Shown here: in pieces, positions 1 through 9,089 of the stretch
Numbering within the stretch: position 1 is the stretch's first letter
How the letters are laid out: each line of letters begins with the position of its first letter
Origin: Myxococcales bacterium
Lineage (GTDB): Bacteria; Myxococcota_A; Polyangia; Polyangiales; Polyangiaceae
Length of the DNA: 32,306 nt
Direction: 5' to 3'
Assembly (NCBI GenBank): GCA_021778125.1
Contig: JAJYCT010000019.1
Coordinates: 1-32,306, forward strand
Notes under the pieces: model-generated
Seen by the model: only the letters and a program-made list of their open reading frames with translations
The model's database searches: none
What the model was told of the DNA's origin: nothing
Position numbers and translations under genes: made by a program

Positions 1-1
1 G

Positions 2-1321
2 TCGCCGCCGCCGGACAAGCAACCCAAGAAGCGCGGCGCCAAGAAGCCGACGGCGCACGGGCGCCCCCAGCTCCCCGCTCACCTGCCGCGCGTGCCCGAC
101 GTGCGGCTCGTCGCCGACGACAAGCGCACCTGCCCGCACTGCGACGTCCCGGTCGAGCGCCTCTGCATCAAGACCACCGCCGAGAAGCTCGACGTGCAGC
201 CCTCGCAGTTCATCGTGGTGCAGACCCAGGTCGAGACGTGCAGCTGCCCCAAGTGCCATCGGTACATCGTCGCCGCCGACAAGGGCGACGAGGTGCTCGA
301 CCGCGGCATCCTCGGCAACAACCTCCTGGTCGAGGCCCTGGTCGACCACTACGACGACGCCGTCCCCTGGGAGCGCATGGAGCGAAACGCGCGCCAGAAA
401 GACGTCCCGCTCGCCGCCAACACGCTCGCCTCCTCGGTCGGCCGCGTCATCGATCTGTTCGACCCCGTCGTCCGCCACATCCGCGACGCGTGCCTTTCCT
501 CGACCTTCACGGCCCTCGACGCCACGCGCATGCCCGTGCTCGATCCGGAGCATCCGCTGGGCATCCGCACCGCGGCGCTCTGGCTCATCGAGGGCGACCA
601 CCGATACGCCTGCTTCCTGTACGCGCCCAGCGGGCACGCCGAGCATCTGCGCACGTTCCTCGAGGGGCGCACGCTCGGCAGTGTCATGTGCGACGGCTCG
701 CCTACCAACAACTGCGTCGAGGACGTCGGCGGCCGGCGTGGCGGGTGCAACGCCCACGGACGCCGCGGCCTGGTCGATGCCCTTCGCCGTGGCGACGCAC
801 GCGCCGTCGAGGGACTCGAGCTGTACGCACAGATCTTCCACGTCGACGCCGAGGCCGCGCGCCGGGGCGAGAGCCTCGAGCTGCGCTTCGCGCGGCGTCT
901 TCGCGACAGCGCGCCGCTCATCGCCCAGCTCCGCGACTGGCTCGATCGACGGCTGGGCGACGTCGAGCCCAAGACACCTCTGGGCCAGGCCCTCGGCTAC
1001 CTCGACCGGCAGTGGTCGCGCCTGACCGCCTTCCTTCGCGACCCCCTCATGGAGATGACCAACAACGAGGTCGAAGGCGGCCTTCGCACCTGGGTGCTCG
1101 ATCGCAAGACGTGGCTGTTCGTCGGACACGAGCTGAGCGCGCGGCGCGCCGCCGATGCCCTCACGCTCCTGCGCACCTGCAAGCGGATGGGCATCCCCGC
1201 GCGCGACTACCTGCGCGACACGCTCGCGAGGATCCTCGCCGGCGAGAAAGACCTCGCGGCGCTGCTGCCCGAGACCTACGCCGCGGCGCGCGCCAAGCGC
1301 GCCCCTGCCATCGCCGCGTAG
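2..1321 (+). CDS. IS66-family transposase (TnpC), 5' end outside window
   Basis: Frame is open from the window edge (SPPPDKQPKKRGAKKPTAHGRPQLPAHLPR...), then Zn-finger-like CPHCDVPV...CSCPKCHRYI, DDE-domain features (ALDATRMPVLDPEHP, MCDGSPTNNCVEDVGGRRGGCNAHGRR) and C-terminal NNEVEGGLRTWVLDRKTWLFVGHE...ARRAADALTLLRTCKRMGIPARDYLRDTLARI, typical of IS66 transposases. Confidence 0.93.
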   Translation, partial: SPPPDKQPKKRGAKKPTAHGRPQLPAHLPRVPDVRLVADDKRTCPHCDVPVERLCIKTTAEKLDVQPSQFIVVQTQVETCSCPKCHRYIVAADKGDEVLDRGILGNNLLVEALVDHYDDAVPWERMERNARQKDVPLAANTLASSVGRVIDLFDPVVRHIRDACLSSTFTALDATRMPVLDPEHPLGIRTAALWLIEGDHRYACFLYAPSGHAEHLRTFLEGRTLGSVMCDGSPTNNCVEDVGGRRGGCNAHGRRGLVDALRRGDARAVEGLELYAQIFHVDAEAARRGESLELRFARRLRDSAPLIAQLRDWLDRRLGDVEPKTPLGQALGYLDRQWSRLTAFLRDPLMEMTNNEVEGGLRTWVLDRKTWLFVGHELSARRAADALTLLRTCKRMGIPARDYLRDTLARILAGEKDLAALLPETYAAARAKRAPAIAA

Positions 1322-1376
1322 ACCGACTCCGCAGAGCTGACGCGCCGGCGCAGGCGTGCTTGGTTGCGCGCACCCG

Positions 1377-1829
1377 ATGTTGCCGCTCGAAGGAACGCTG
1401 CTCGAGAAGCTCCGCAAGATCGAGGCGCTGCACGCCGGCACCACGGTCGACGGCGAGCGTGAAGCCGCTCGTCGTGCCGCCGAGCGCATTCGCGCCCGAC
1501 TCGCCGAGCTACGCGCACGCGAGCACGACGAGGAGCTCTTCTACTCGCTGCCCGATCCCTGGAAGCGCAAGCTGTTCGTCGCACTCTGCCGGCGCTACGG
1601 GCTCAAGCCCTACCGCGAACGGGGCCGGCGCTACAGCACCGTCATCGTCCGTGCGCCCAAGGCGTTCCAGCAAGCCACCTTGTGGCCGGAGTTCCTCGCG
1701 CTGTCCGAGGAGCTACACGCGCACCTCAACGCGCTGACCGAGCGCGTCATCTGCGAGGCCATCAACGAGGACGTCAGCGAGCCGACCGAGCAGCCGCCCA
1801 AGGCGCTGCCCGAGGCGAACGGCGCCTGA
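1377..1829 (+). CDS. Small protein accompanying the IS66 transposase, N-terminus DUF2786-like
   Basis: Intact ORF; MLPLEGTLLEKLRKIEALHAGTTVDGEREAARRAAERIRARL then YSLPDPWKRKLFVALCRRYGLKPYRERGRRYSTVIVRAP; about 55 bp after the transposase on the same strand. The DUF2786-like N-terminus is my reading and is unconfirmed. Confidence 0.6.
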   Translation: MLPLEGTLLEKLRKIEALHAGTTVDGEREAARRAAERIRARLAELRAREHDEELFYSLPDPWKRKLFVALCRRYGLKPYRERGRRYSTVIVRAPKAFQQATLWPEFLALSEELHAHLNALTERVICEAINEDVSEPTEQPPKALPEANGA

Positions 1830-1913
1830 ACTCACGCCCGCGCCGAGCACGCGGGCGACGCCTGCGTCAACTGCTCTCCGGGGACGTCAGTCGCCGATGG
1901 GATACGGTGCAGG

Positions 1914-3166
1914 TCTACCTATACTCATCGCCTCGCGAGCCTGCGCGCGCAGGGAGAGGGCCTCGCCGCCGACGCGCTCACGCGAGGAGGACTGCGCGCG
2001 CTCGCGCTTCTGGCCACGGTGGGCACGGTGGTGGTGTTCGCAGCGTTCGTCGCGACTGGGCGCGGCGTATGGCGGGCCCTTCCCTACCAGAGGCGCTGTT
2101 TGCGGCGCTGGCGCAGGTGCTCGCCGGGGGCGCGTCTCTCGCCTCGGGCTCCTGGTGCACGGCGGTGGACTGCGGGCGCGAGCGCTACCTTCGCATCCAG
2201 GTCTTCGGCCTCGCCCGCACCCTTGTCACGACCGCGGGAGTCGCGCTACTGGCGCTGGGAGGTCTCGGCCCGGCCCGAGCGCTGATCATCGTGAGCTTCG
2301 CGCAAGTCGTTCTCGAGCTGTCGCGCTTCGTGGTCACGCGCGCAGGAGAGCCACGAGACGTCAAGGAGGCAGTGCCGGCCCGCCAGGTCCTCCGCGAAGG
2401 GCGGGGGAGCTTGGTGTACGCGTTCGCGGTGACGACCCAGAACGGGCTGCAGCCGTACGTCACGGCAGCTCTCTCTCCCTCGGTCGTCAGCGTGGCGGTC
2501 CCCGGCCGAACGCTGGCCAATAGCACGCGGACGCTGTCCACGGCGATCTTCAACGTCGTATGGGTCCCCGTCGCGGCCCGCTTCGCCGAGCTCACCGACG
2601 GACCACGCCGGCACGCCTTCTGGAGTCGCAACGCTCCGCTCCTGTCCCTCGTGCAGCTGGCGGGAGTCGCCGCGCTCCTGGCCCTCGCTCCACTCGTCGT
2701 GCCGCACTGGCTTCCGTCCAAGGCCGACGACATCCTCCGGCTTCTTCCTCTGTACTGCGTCGAGCAGGGCGCGTATGCCGCAAGCCTCCCGGTGCTCGTC
2801 TTGGCGCTGGCCAACGGACGCTTCGGGCTCCTTGGCGCCGTGACCCTCGCGTCCGCTACGGTGTCCATCGTGGGGACGCTGGTCTTCGTACCTTCCCACG
2901 GCGCCGTTGGATTTGCAGCGGCGAACGCAGTGGCCGGAGCCGTCGTAGCGGCGCCCCTGCTCATTGCGTGGGAGTGGCGGTACTGGCGGGAGCAAGGCGT
3001 CGTTGGGGTGGGGACGACTGGCACCCGGGCCCTGCTGCTCCTCGCGTCCATCGCGATCAGTATTGCCCACTGGCGCTCGCCGCGCCTCGGCGTGTGCCTC
3101 AGCCTCGTCCTGGTAGCCGTCGTCGGCGGGGCTGTCGTGCGTTCACGACGACGCGTGACCGCTTGA
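1914..3166 (+). pseudogene. 5'-truncated polysaccharide flippase (Wzx/MOP-type), disrupted next to IS66; longest clean ORF 2069..3166
   Basis: One frame gives THRLASLRAQGEGLAADALTRGGLRALALLATVGTVVVFAAFVATGRGVWRAL, like the N-terminal third of flippases. A different frame then continues as SLPEALFAALAQVLAGGASLASG...RYLRIQVFGLARTLVTTAGVALLALGG...(multiple TM)...VVRSRRRVTA. No start or first TM segments. Confidence 0.6.
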
Positions 3167-4693
3167 GGGGAGGTCGCGCCGGTACGCCACGCCGGGACAT
3201 GGCTCGTTCGGTGCGGGCCGCGACTCTGCCTGGCGCGGAGCGTGAATGCTACCAACTCTCGCAAGCGCTCCCGCCACCACGTCGGCAATGACCTGGAGCA
3301 GGACGTCCACCTGCGGGGAGACGTCCGGGGCACCGCTGCGCCATCGGAAGCGCAGGTCCGCGCACGCCAACGCGTCGGCGCCCAATGGATACCTTGCGGA
3401 GACAGCCTCCGGATCACGCGACAGATCGTCGCCCCTCCCGGTCGACTCCGCGACCGGGACCTTGGCGCCATCGGAACGCACCACGTCGAATGCGTCGATC
3501 TGCGCCCGCGAGAGTACCTCGCGGAGCGCCCGCCATACGTCCCGCTCCGAAGTCGCCAGTTCGAACAGCCCGGGAACCTCGGGGAGCACGGTTCTAAGCC
3601 GCTCTACCTCGGGACTGCGAAGGCGGCTCTTTTGTCGCCGAGCCAGCAACGCGTACTCGTACTGACCAACGAACCGCACGACCCCCACGACGAGTAGCGA
3701 GCCACCGAGCATCGCTGCTCCCACCTGCCAGCTGTGACCGAGAGACACGGCGATCGCCGTCACCGTGAAGAGCACGGAAACCCCATAGAGCGTCAGCACG
3801 GCACGCCGGTGCGTGAGCCCCATGTCGAGCAGCTTGTGATGGATGTGCCCGCGATCCGGCGAGAAGAGCGGACGTCGCTCCAGAAAGCGGCGGACCATGG
3901 CGAACGACGTGTCGACGATCGGCAAGCCCAGCGCGAGCACCGGGACGAGCAGCGACACAGTGGTCGACGCTTTCTGCGCTGCCCCCGCCAGCGACATCGT
4001 CCCGAGCAGGAACCCCAGGAAGTAGCTCCCCGAGTCGCCCATGAAGATGCGCGCCGGGTTGAAGTTGAAGAGCAGGAAGCCCACCACGGACCCCAGCACG
4101 GCTATCATCGTGATCTCGACAAACATGGCCCCGGTGACGTGCGCCACGACGAGATTCGAGATCGCGGCAAAAACGATGACACCACCAGCGAGCCCATCGA
4201 GGCCGTCGATGAGATTGATTGCGTTGGTGATCCCGACGATCCAGAAGACCGTGACGGGGAGCGCGAAAATCCCCATCGACATGGACCCCAGATAGGGGAG
4301 CAAGATGGAGTCGATCCGGAAGCCCAGCGCAAAAGCCAGGAGCGCCGCAGCGATCTGCGCGTAGAGCTTGTAAAGGGCCCGCACCCGGCGCGTGTCGTCG
4401 ATCACCCCCACCACGCACAGTCCGATGCCCCCGACGACCAGGGCGAGTAGTCGCTTCGCCTCACCGTGAATGGCGACAGCCACGACAGCCTCGGTCGCAT
4501 ACAGGGCCCCCACGGCCACGAAGAACGCGATACAGATCGCGACGCCGCCAAAGCGCGGGATCGCCCGCGCGTTTACGTTACGTCCCCCCGGGTGGGACAC
4601 GGCCCCGAGCCGAAACGCGAACGCCCGCATCAATGGCGTGAGCAGCGCGCTGACGACAGCGCTCACGAAGAAGAGGGCGACGTAGGACCTCAT
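3143..4693 (-). CDS. Undecaprenyl-phosphate GlcNAc-1-phosphate transferase family (WecA/TagO/MraY-like) with long C-terminal extension
   Basis: SHPGGRNVNARAIPRFGGVAI, NAINLIDGLDGLAGG, NFNPARIFMGDSGSYFLGFLLG, DRGHIHHKLLDMGLTHRRAVLTLY are hallmark motifs of the PNPT family. Confidence 0.95.
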   Translation of the reverse strand: MRSYVALFFVSAVVSALLTPLMRAFAFRLGAVSHPGGRNVNARAIPRFGGVAICIAFFVAVGALYATEAVVAVAIHGEAKRLLALVVGGIGLCVVGVIDDTRRVRALYKLYAQIAAALLAFALGFRIDSILLPYLGSMSMGIFALPVTVFWIVGITNAINLIDGLDGLAGGVIVFAAISNLVVAHVTGAMFVEITMIAVLGSVVGFLLFNFNPARIFMGDSGSYFLGFLLGTMSLAGAAQKASTTVSLLVPVLALGLPIVDTSFAMVRRFLERRPLFSPDRGHIHHKLLDMGLTHRRAVLTLYGVSVLFTVTAIAVSLGHSWQVGAAMLGGSLLVVGVVRFVGQYEYALLARRQKSRLRSPEVERLRTVLPEVPGLFELATSERDVWRALREVLSRAQIDAFDVVRSDGAKVPVAESTGRGDDLSRDPEAVSARYPLGADALACADLRFRWRSGAPDVSPQVDVLLQVIADVVAGALARVGSIHAPRQAESRPAPNEPCPGVAYRRDLPSSGHASS

Positions 4694-4807
4694 AGGATCA
4701 CAGGATTCCGGCGAGGCAGGGGGTCTCGTCGTTCGTTGCGCGGCCTAGGCCGTGCGTTCGTAGGCGCCCACGCTACCACATCGCCCGAAAGCCCCCGGGA
4801 GCAGAGG

Positions 4808-5407
4808 TCACGACGACCTCGGCGGTCGCTCCCGTAGCGTCGCCAGAGGAGGGGCGAAAGCTCCGAGTAGGGCCAGATACGCTCGGCGCAGCCGCCCAAC
4901 GCTCCGCCGCTCCGCCCTACCCTCTCCCAAAGCTGCCCGCAGGCTGGCAAGGGCGTCCGCCTGCGCCCTCTCGCCGGCGGTGCGCCCCCGGCGCTCCCCC
5001 CGAGCAAACGCTCCCAGCAGCGCGGCGAGATCGTCCTCGTCACCAGCGACCAGCACCCGCTCCGTGCGCGCGAATTCTTGCACGAGCTGGAGCTGGTGGT
5101 CATCGACGATCTCTCCCAGCCCGCTCCGCCGCGCCATCACGATGGGTACGTGTCCCGCCCGCAGCGCCGTCTGCACAGAGCCGACCCCCGCGTGCGTCAC
5201 CACGACCTCTGCCGCCTCGACCTCCGCGTCGAACTCCGTCCGGCTGAGCGACGCCACGGTGCGCAGGCCCCGCGGCCTTACCGCCGACGGCCCATGTTGG
5301 CACGTCCCCACAAAGGCCCCCGGGTGGCGCGCGAGCGCGCCATCGACCGCCCGCAGCATCCGGTCGAACGACTGCTGCGCGTTGCCGACGGTGACGAAGA
5401 CCCTCAT
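4808..5407 (-). CDS. Glycosyltransferase catalytic half, Alg13/PssE-like (GT28 C-terminal domain)
   Basis: MRVFVTVGNAQQSFDRMLRAVD...VVVTHAGVGSVQTALRAGHVPIVMARRSGLGEIVDDHQLQLVQEFA; ATGA overlap with the upstream PssD-like gene at 5404-5407. Confidence 0.85.
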   Translation of the reverse strand: MRVFVTVGNAQQSFDRMLRAVDGALARHPGAFVGTCQHGPSAVRPRGLRTVASLSRTEFDAEVEAAEVVVTHAGVGSVQTALRAGHVPIVMARRSGLGEIVDDHQLQLVQEFARTERVLVAGDEDDLAALLGAFARGERRGRTAGERAQADALASLRAALGEGRAERRSVGRLRRAYLALLGAFAPPLATLRERPPRSS

Positions 5408-5850
5408 CCGAACACCACTGGAGCGAGGCGCCCCCGCGGGAAGAAGCGCTCGAGGGCAGGCCACTGGTAGAAGAAGTCGTGCGCGAGGGGGTACATCAGC
5501 CGGCCGGTCAGCGTCGGCTTTACAATCGCCGCGGCCGACTCGAGGAACACGATCCGGGTGCCGAGCAGCACGCGCGCGACGACCGCGAACGGCACCACCG
5601 GCCCCGCCCCCGCCGACACGATCACGTCCGGATCCTCGCGCCGCAGGATTCGCGCAGCCTCGGCGAAGTTGAGCAGCACGCGCCAGTCACGCTCGGCGTG
5701 CGCGATGCGGTACACGCGCGCGAACGGAAACGCCGGCAGCTCGGCCCGGTCGTTGACCACGAGCACGACCTCGTGCCCCGCGAAGAGCGGGGCGAGTTGC
5801 ATGACCTCCGTGAGGTGCCCCCCTACGGACGAGACGACGAGGACGCGCAT
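5404..5850 (-). CDS. Membrane-associated glycosyltransferase half, Alg14/PssD-like
   Basis: MRVLVVSSVGGHLTEVMQLAPLF...DPDVIVSAGAGPVVPFAVVARVLLGTRIVFLESAA; paired with the PssE-like gene. Confidence 0.87.
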   Translation of the reverse strand: MRVLVVSSVGGHLTEVMQLAPLFAGHEVVLVVNDRAELPAFPFARVYRIAHAERDWRVLLNFAEAARILRREDPDVIVSAGAGPVVPFAVVARVLLGTRIVFLESAAAIVKPTLTGRLMYPLAHDFFYQWPALERFFPRGRLAPVVFG

Positions 5851-5973
5851 GGGCCGCGCCCGACAGTCTACCCACCGTCCGGTGCCCGTCCACGCGCCCT
5901 GAACGCCCGGAGCGGCCGCCGCACCCGATTTCCGCTACTACTGGGCGCCCTGCTCCGACCGACGCCTCGCCTG

Positions 5974-7218
5974 ATGCCTCGCCGCGTTCTCCTGGCCCAC
6001 CACTTCTTCCACCCCGACGACGTGGTGAGCGCACGCCTGTTCACCGATCTGGCCCTGGGCCTGCGCGCGCGCGGCTGGGACGTCACGGCGCTCACCAGCG
6101 ACCGCGCCTGGTCGGATCCACGCGCGGTGCTGCCCCCGCACGCCCAGCTGCACGGCGTGCGCATCGAGCGGGTGCACCGCCCCGCCTGGGGACAGGCCCG
6201 GCCTGTCGAGCGCCTCGCCAACTCCGCCTGGGTGCTCGCGACCTGGACGCGCCGCATGACGGACCTCGAGCCGGCGGACGTGGTCGTCGTGGGCTCCGAT
6301 CCGGCCTTTGCCGCGACGGCGCTGGTCCCCTGGCACCGCCTGTGGCCGCGCGCGACGCTCGTACACTGGTGCTACGACGTCTACCCGGAGGTCGTGGTGG
6401 CCGACAGCGACAGCGCTGCCGTGCGCGCCATCGCGCCCGTGGCTCGTCGCATGATGGCCGAGGGCTACCGCCGCTGCGACGCGCTGGTCGATCTCGGCCC
6501 TGGCATGCGCAAGCGGCTGGAGGAGTATGAGACGCGCGCGCTCCGGGCGACCATCTCGCCGTGGGCGCTCGTCGAGCCGGAGGGGGCTCCTCGCCCGCCC
6601 GACGCCGCGATGCGCAGGGAGCTCTTTGGCGACGCGCAGCTCGGCCTCCTGTACTCGGGCACGCTCGGGCGAGCCCACGACTTCCGCGCCCTGCTGGAGC
6701 TGGCGCGCGCCTGCCGCCGGCGATCCGGCGACCGCGTCGCCCTCACCTTCTCGTGCCGCGGCCACCGCCTCGAGGAGCTCGGGGCCGCGCTGCGCCCCGA
6801 CGACACCAACGTCCGCCTCGCCTCGTTCTGCTCGGAGGAGGATCTCGCGGTGCGGCTCGAGGCGGCCGATCTGCACGCGCTGAGCCTGCGGGCCGAGTGG
6901 TCCGGCCTCGTCGTGCCATCGAAGTTCTTCGGCTCGCTCGCGGTCGGCCGCCCCGTGGTCTACGCCGGACCGGCGGGCTCCGACATCGCGCAGTGGGTCG
7001 CCTCCCTCGGCGTCGGCTACGAGCTGCGCGACGACACCATGGACGCGACGGTCGACGCGCTCCACGCCCTCGCCGGCTCGCCCGGGACGCTCCGGACGCT
7101 GCAGCTCCGCGCCCGGCAGGCCTACGACGCCGAGTTCCGGCGGAGCCACGGCATCGCGGCGTGGGATCGGCTCCTGCGCACGCTCCTGGGCGACACGCCG
7201 CCGGAAGATCGAGGGTAG
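5974..7218 (+). CDS. Glycosyltransferase family 4 (WbuB-like)
   Basis: MPRRVLLAHHFFHPDDVVSARLFTDLALGLRARGWDVTALTSDR...LGLLYSGTLGRAHDFRALLELAR...LRAEWSGLVVPSKFFGSLAVGRPVVYAGPAGSDIA. Confidence 0.88.
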   Translation: MPRRVLLAHHFFHPDDVVSARLFTDLALGLRARGWDVTALTSDRAWSDPRAVLPPHAQLHGVRIERVHRPAWGQARPVERLANSAWVLATWTRRMTDLEPADVVVVGSDPAFAATALVPWHRLWPRATLVHWCYDVYPEVVVADSDSAAVRAIAPVARRMMAEGYRRCDALVDLGPGMRKRLEEYETRALRATISPWALVEPEGAPRPPDAAMRRELFGDAQLGLLYSGTLGRAHDFRALLELARACRRRSGDRVALTFSCRGHRLEELGAALRPDDTNVRLASFCSEEDLAVRLEAADLHALSLRAEWSGLVVPSKFFGSLAVGRPVVYAGPAGSDIAQWVASLGVGYELRDDTMDATVDALHALAGSPGTLRTLQLRARQAYDAEFRRSHGIAAWDRLLRTLLGDTPPEDRG

Positions 7219-7226
7219 CGAGCACC

Positions 7227-9089
7227 ATGTGCGGCATCTTCGGCTACGTCCTTCGCGGCACCCCGGCCGCCCAGCGCCCCTCGCTCGAGGCCGCCGTCAG
7301 CGCGCTGCGCCACCGCGGCCCCGACGGCAGCGGCGTCTTCGAGGACGCTGAGGGCGAGCCTGCGTGCGGCCTGGCGCACACGCGCCTCGCGATCATCGAT
7401 CTCTCGCCCGCCGGTCACCAGCCGATGCGCTCTCCCGACGGGCGCTACGCGATCACGTTCAACGGCGAGATCTACAACTACGCGGACGTCCGTGCGGAGC
7501 TCCAGGCGGCCGGCGATGTCCTGCGCGGCGGCTCGGACACCGAGGTGATCCTCGGCGCCTACGCCCGCTGGGGCGAGCGCGCGCTCGAACGCCTGCGTGG
7601 CATGTTCGCCTTCGCGATCTGGGACCGGATCGAGCGGCGCCTCTTTCTCGCCCGGGATCGCATGGGGGTGAAGCCCCTGTACCTGGCTCGCACGCCCGCG
7701 GGGCTCCTGTTCGCCTCCGAGGTGCGCGCGCTGCTCGGCACGGGCCTGGTCGAGCGTGTCCTCGACCGCAAGGCACTGGCGGACTACCTGGCGTTCGGCT
7801 CGGTGCGCGAGCCGCGCACGCTCGTGAAGGGCGTCACGATGCTCGCGGCGGGCAGCCTCGCCGAGTACCGCGACGGCGAGCTGCGCGAGCGGCGCTACTG
7901 GACGCCGCCTCTGCGCATCGACCGCTCCGTCTCCGCCACGCAGGCGGTCGAGGAGACACGCCAGCGCCTGCTCGACTCGGTGCGTCTCCGCCTCGTCGCC
8001 GACGTGCCCGTGGGGATCTTCCTGTCGGGCGGCATGGACAGCGGCGCGACCGTGGCCCTCGCCACCAGGGTCGCCACCTCCCCCGTGCACACCTTCACGG
8101 TGACGTTCGACGAGGCGGCGTACGACGAGTCGTCCTTCGCTCGCGACGTCGCCCGCCGCTTCGGGGCGCAGCACCACGAGCTTCGCCTCGTGGGGCGCGA
8201 GGCCCTCGCGCACATCGACGACGCGATCGGGGCGCTGGACCAGCCCTCGGCCGACGGCACGAACACGTACTTCGTCTCGAAGGCCGCGCGCGACGCCGGG
8301 CTGGCCGTCGCGCTCTCCGGGATCGGCGGCGACGAGATCTTCGCGGGCTACGCGGGCTTCCGCCGCTTTCCTCGCCTGCTGGCGACGTCGCCGCTGCTCG
8401 GGCACGTCCCTGCCCTGCCTCGCCCGCGCGGCAGCGCCTTCGCCCTGCCCGCCCGCCTGCGCAAGGCGACCGACCTGCTCGGAAGCAGCGGCTCGGCGTT
8501 CGCGCTCTACGCGCTCCTGCGCGGGATGTTCACTCGCGCCGAGCGCGCCGCGCTGATGGGCGAGGATCCGGGGCCCGTCCCGCCGCTGGAGGGCGACGAC
8601 GCGGTCGCCCGCTGGCTGGGCGGCCCCGACGCCGATGCCATCGAGGGCTACGGCCACTTCGATCTGACCAACTACCTTCGCAACACGCTGCTGCGCGACT
8701 CGGACGTGATGGGCATGGCGCACGCGCTCGAGATCCGCGAGCCCTTCCTCGACGATCGGCTGATTGAACGCGTGATGACCCTGCCGGGTCGCATGAAGCT
8801 CGCGCGCGGCGTGAACAAGCCGCTCCTCGCCCGGGCGGTGCCCGAGCTGCCGAGCGACACGAGCCGTCGCCGCAAGATGGGCTTCACGCTGCCGCTCGAG
8901 GCGTGGCTCCGCGGGGAGCTCCGCACCTGGGCGAGAGACGCTCTGCTCGACACGGGCTCATCCTCGCCCCTCGACGCGTCGGCCGTGCGCGACGCCTGGC
9001 GGGCCTTCGAGCACGGCAGGCTGTCCTACTCGCGCGTCTGGGCGCTCATCGCCCTCGCGCGCTGGTGCCGGCGGCATCGGATGTCGTGA
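7227..9089 (+). CDS. asnB: Asparagine synthase (glutamine-hydrolysing), AsnB family; likely sugar amidotransferase by context
   Basis: MCGIFGYVLRG (catalytic Cys2), LRHRGPDGSGVF, FNGEIYNY, PP-loop VGIFLSGGMDSGATVAL, GIGGDEIFAGY, RRRKMGFTLPLEAW. Confidence 0.95.
   Translation: MCGIFGYVLRGTPAAQRPSLEAAVSALRHRGPDGSGVFEDAEGEPACGLAHTRLAIIDLSPAGHQPMRSPDGRYAITFNGEIYNYADVRAELQAAGDVLRGGSDTEVILGAYARWGERALERLRGMFAFAIWDRIERRLFLARDRMGVKPLYLARTPAGLLFASEVRALLGTGLVERVLDRKALADYLAFGSVREPRTLVKGVTMLAAGSLAEYRDGELRERRYWTPPLRIDRSVSATQAVEETRQRLLDSVRLRLVADVPVGIFLSGGMDSGATVALATRVATSPVHTFTVTFDEAAYDESSFARDVARRFGAQHHELRLVGREALAHIDDAIGALDQPSADGTNTYFVSKAARDAGLAVALSGIGGDEIFAGYAGFRRFPRLLATSPLLGHVPALPRPRGSAFALPARLRKATDLLGSSGSAFALYALLRGMFTRAERAALMGEDPGPVPPLEGDDAVARWLGGPDADAIEGYGHFDLTNYLRNTLLRDSDVMGMAHALEIREPFLDDRLIERVMTLPGRMKLARGVNKPLLARAVPELPSDTSRRRKMGFTLPLEAWLRGELRTWARDALLDTGSSSPLDASAVRDAWRAFEHGRLSYSRVWALIALARWCRRHRMS

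Larger units (their letters stand above)
2..1900 (+). mobile_element. IS66-family insertion element, right part; right end placed approximately
   Basis: Transposase plus passenger ORF; flippase-like coding sequence resumes near 1915. Terminal inverted repeats and target duplication could not be located with certainty. Confidence 0.55.

Noticed and set aside
238-1737. 499-aa + strand ORF overlapping the transposase
   Set aside because: Arg/Pro-rich out-of-frame translation of the IS66 transposase; GC-rich shadow ORF.
2185-3471. 428-aa minus ORF
   Set aside because: Antisense to flippase and WecA-like coding regions; low-complexity Arg/Ser/Thr composition and no recognisable motif.
5938-7149. 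403-aa minus ORF
   Set aside because: Antisense shadow of the GT4 gene at 5974..7218.
7122-8723. 533-aa minus ORF
   Set aside because: Antisense shadow of asnB; no domain signature.
7227-9089. AsnB considered as a second lasso cyclase
   Set aside because: Has an intact N-terminal MCGIFGYV glutaminase domain and sits among glycosyltransferases 10 kb from the precursor; better explained as asparagine synthase/sugar amidotransferase.
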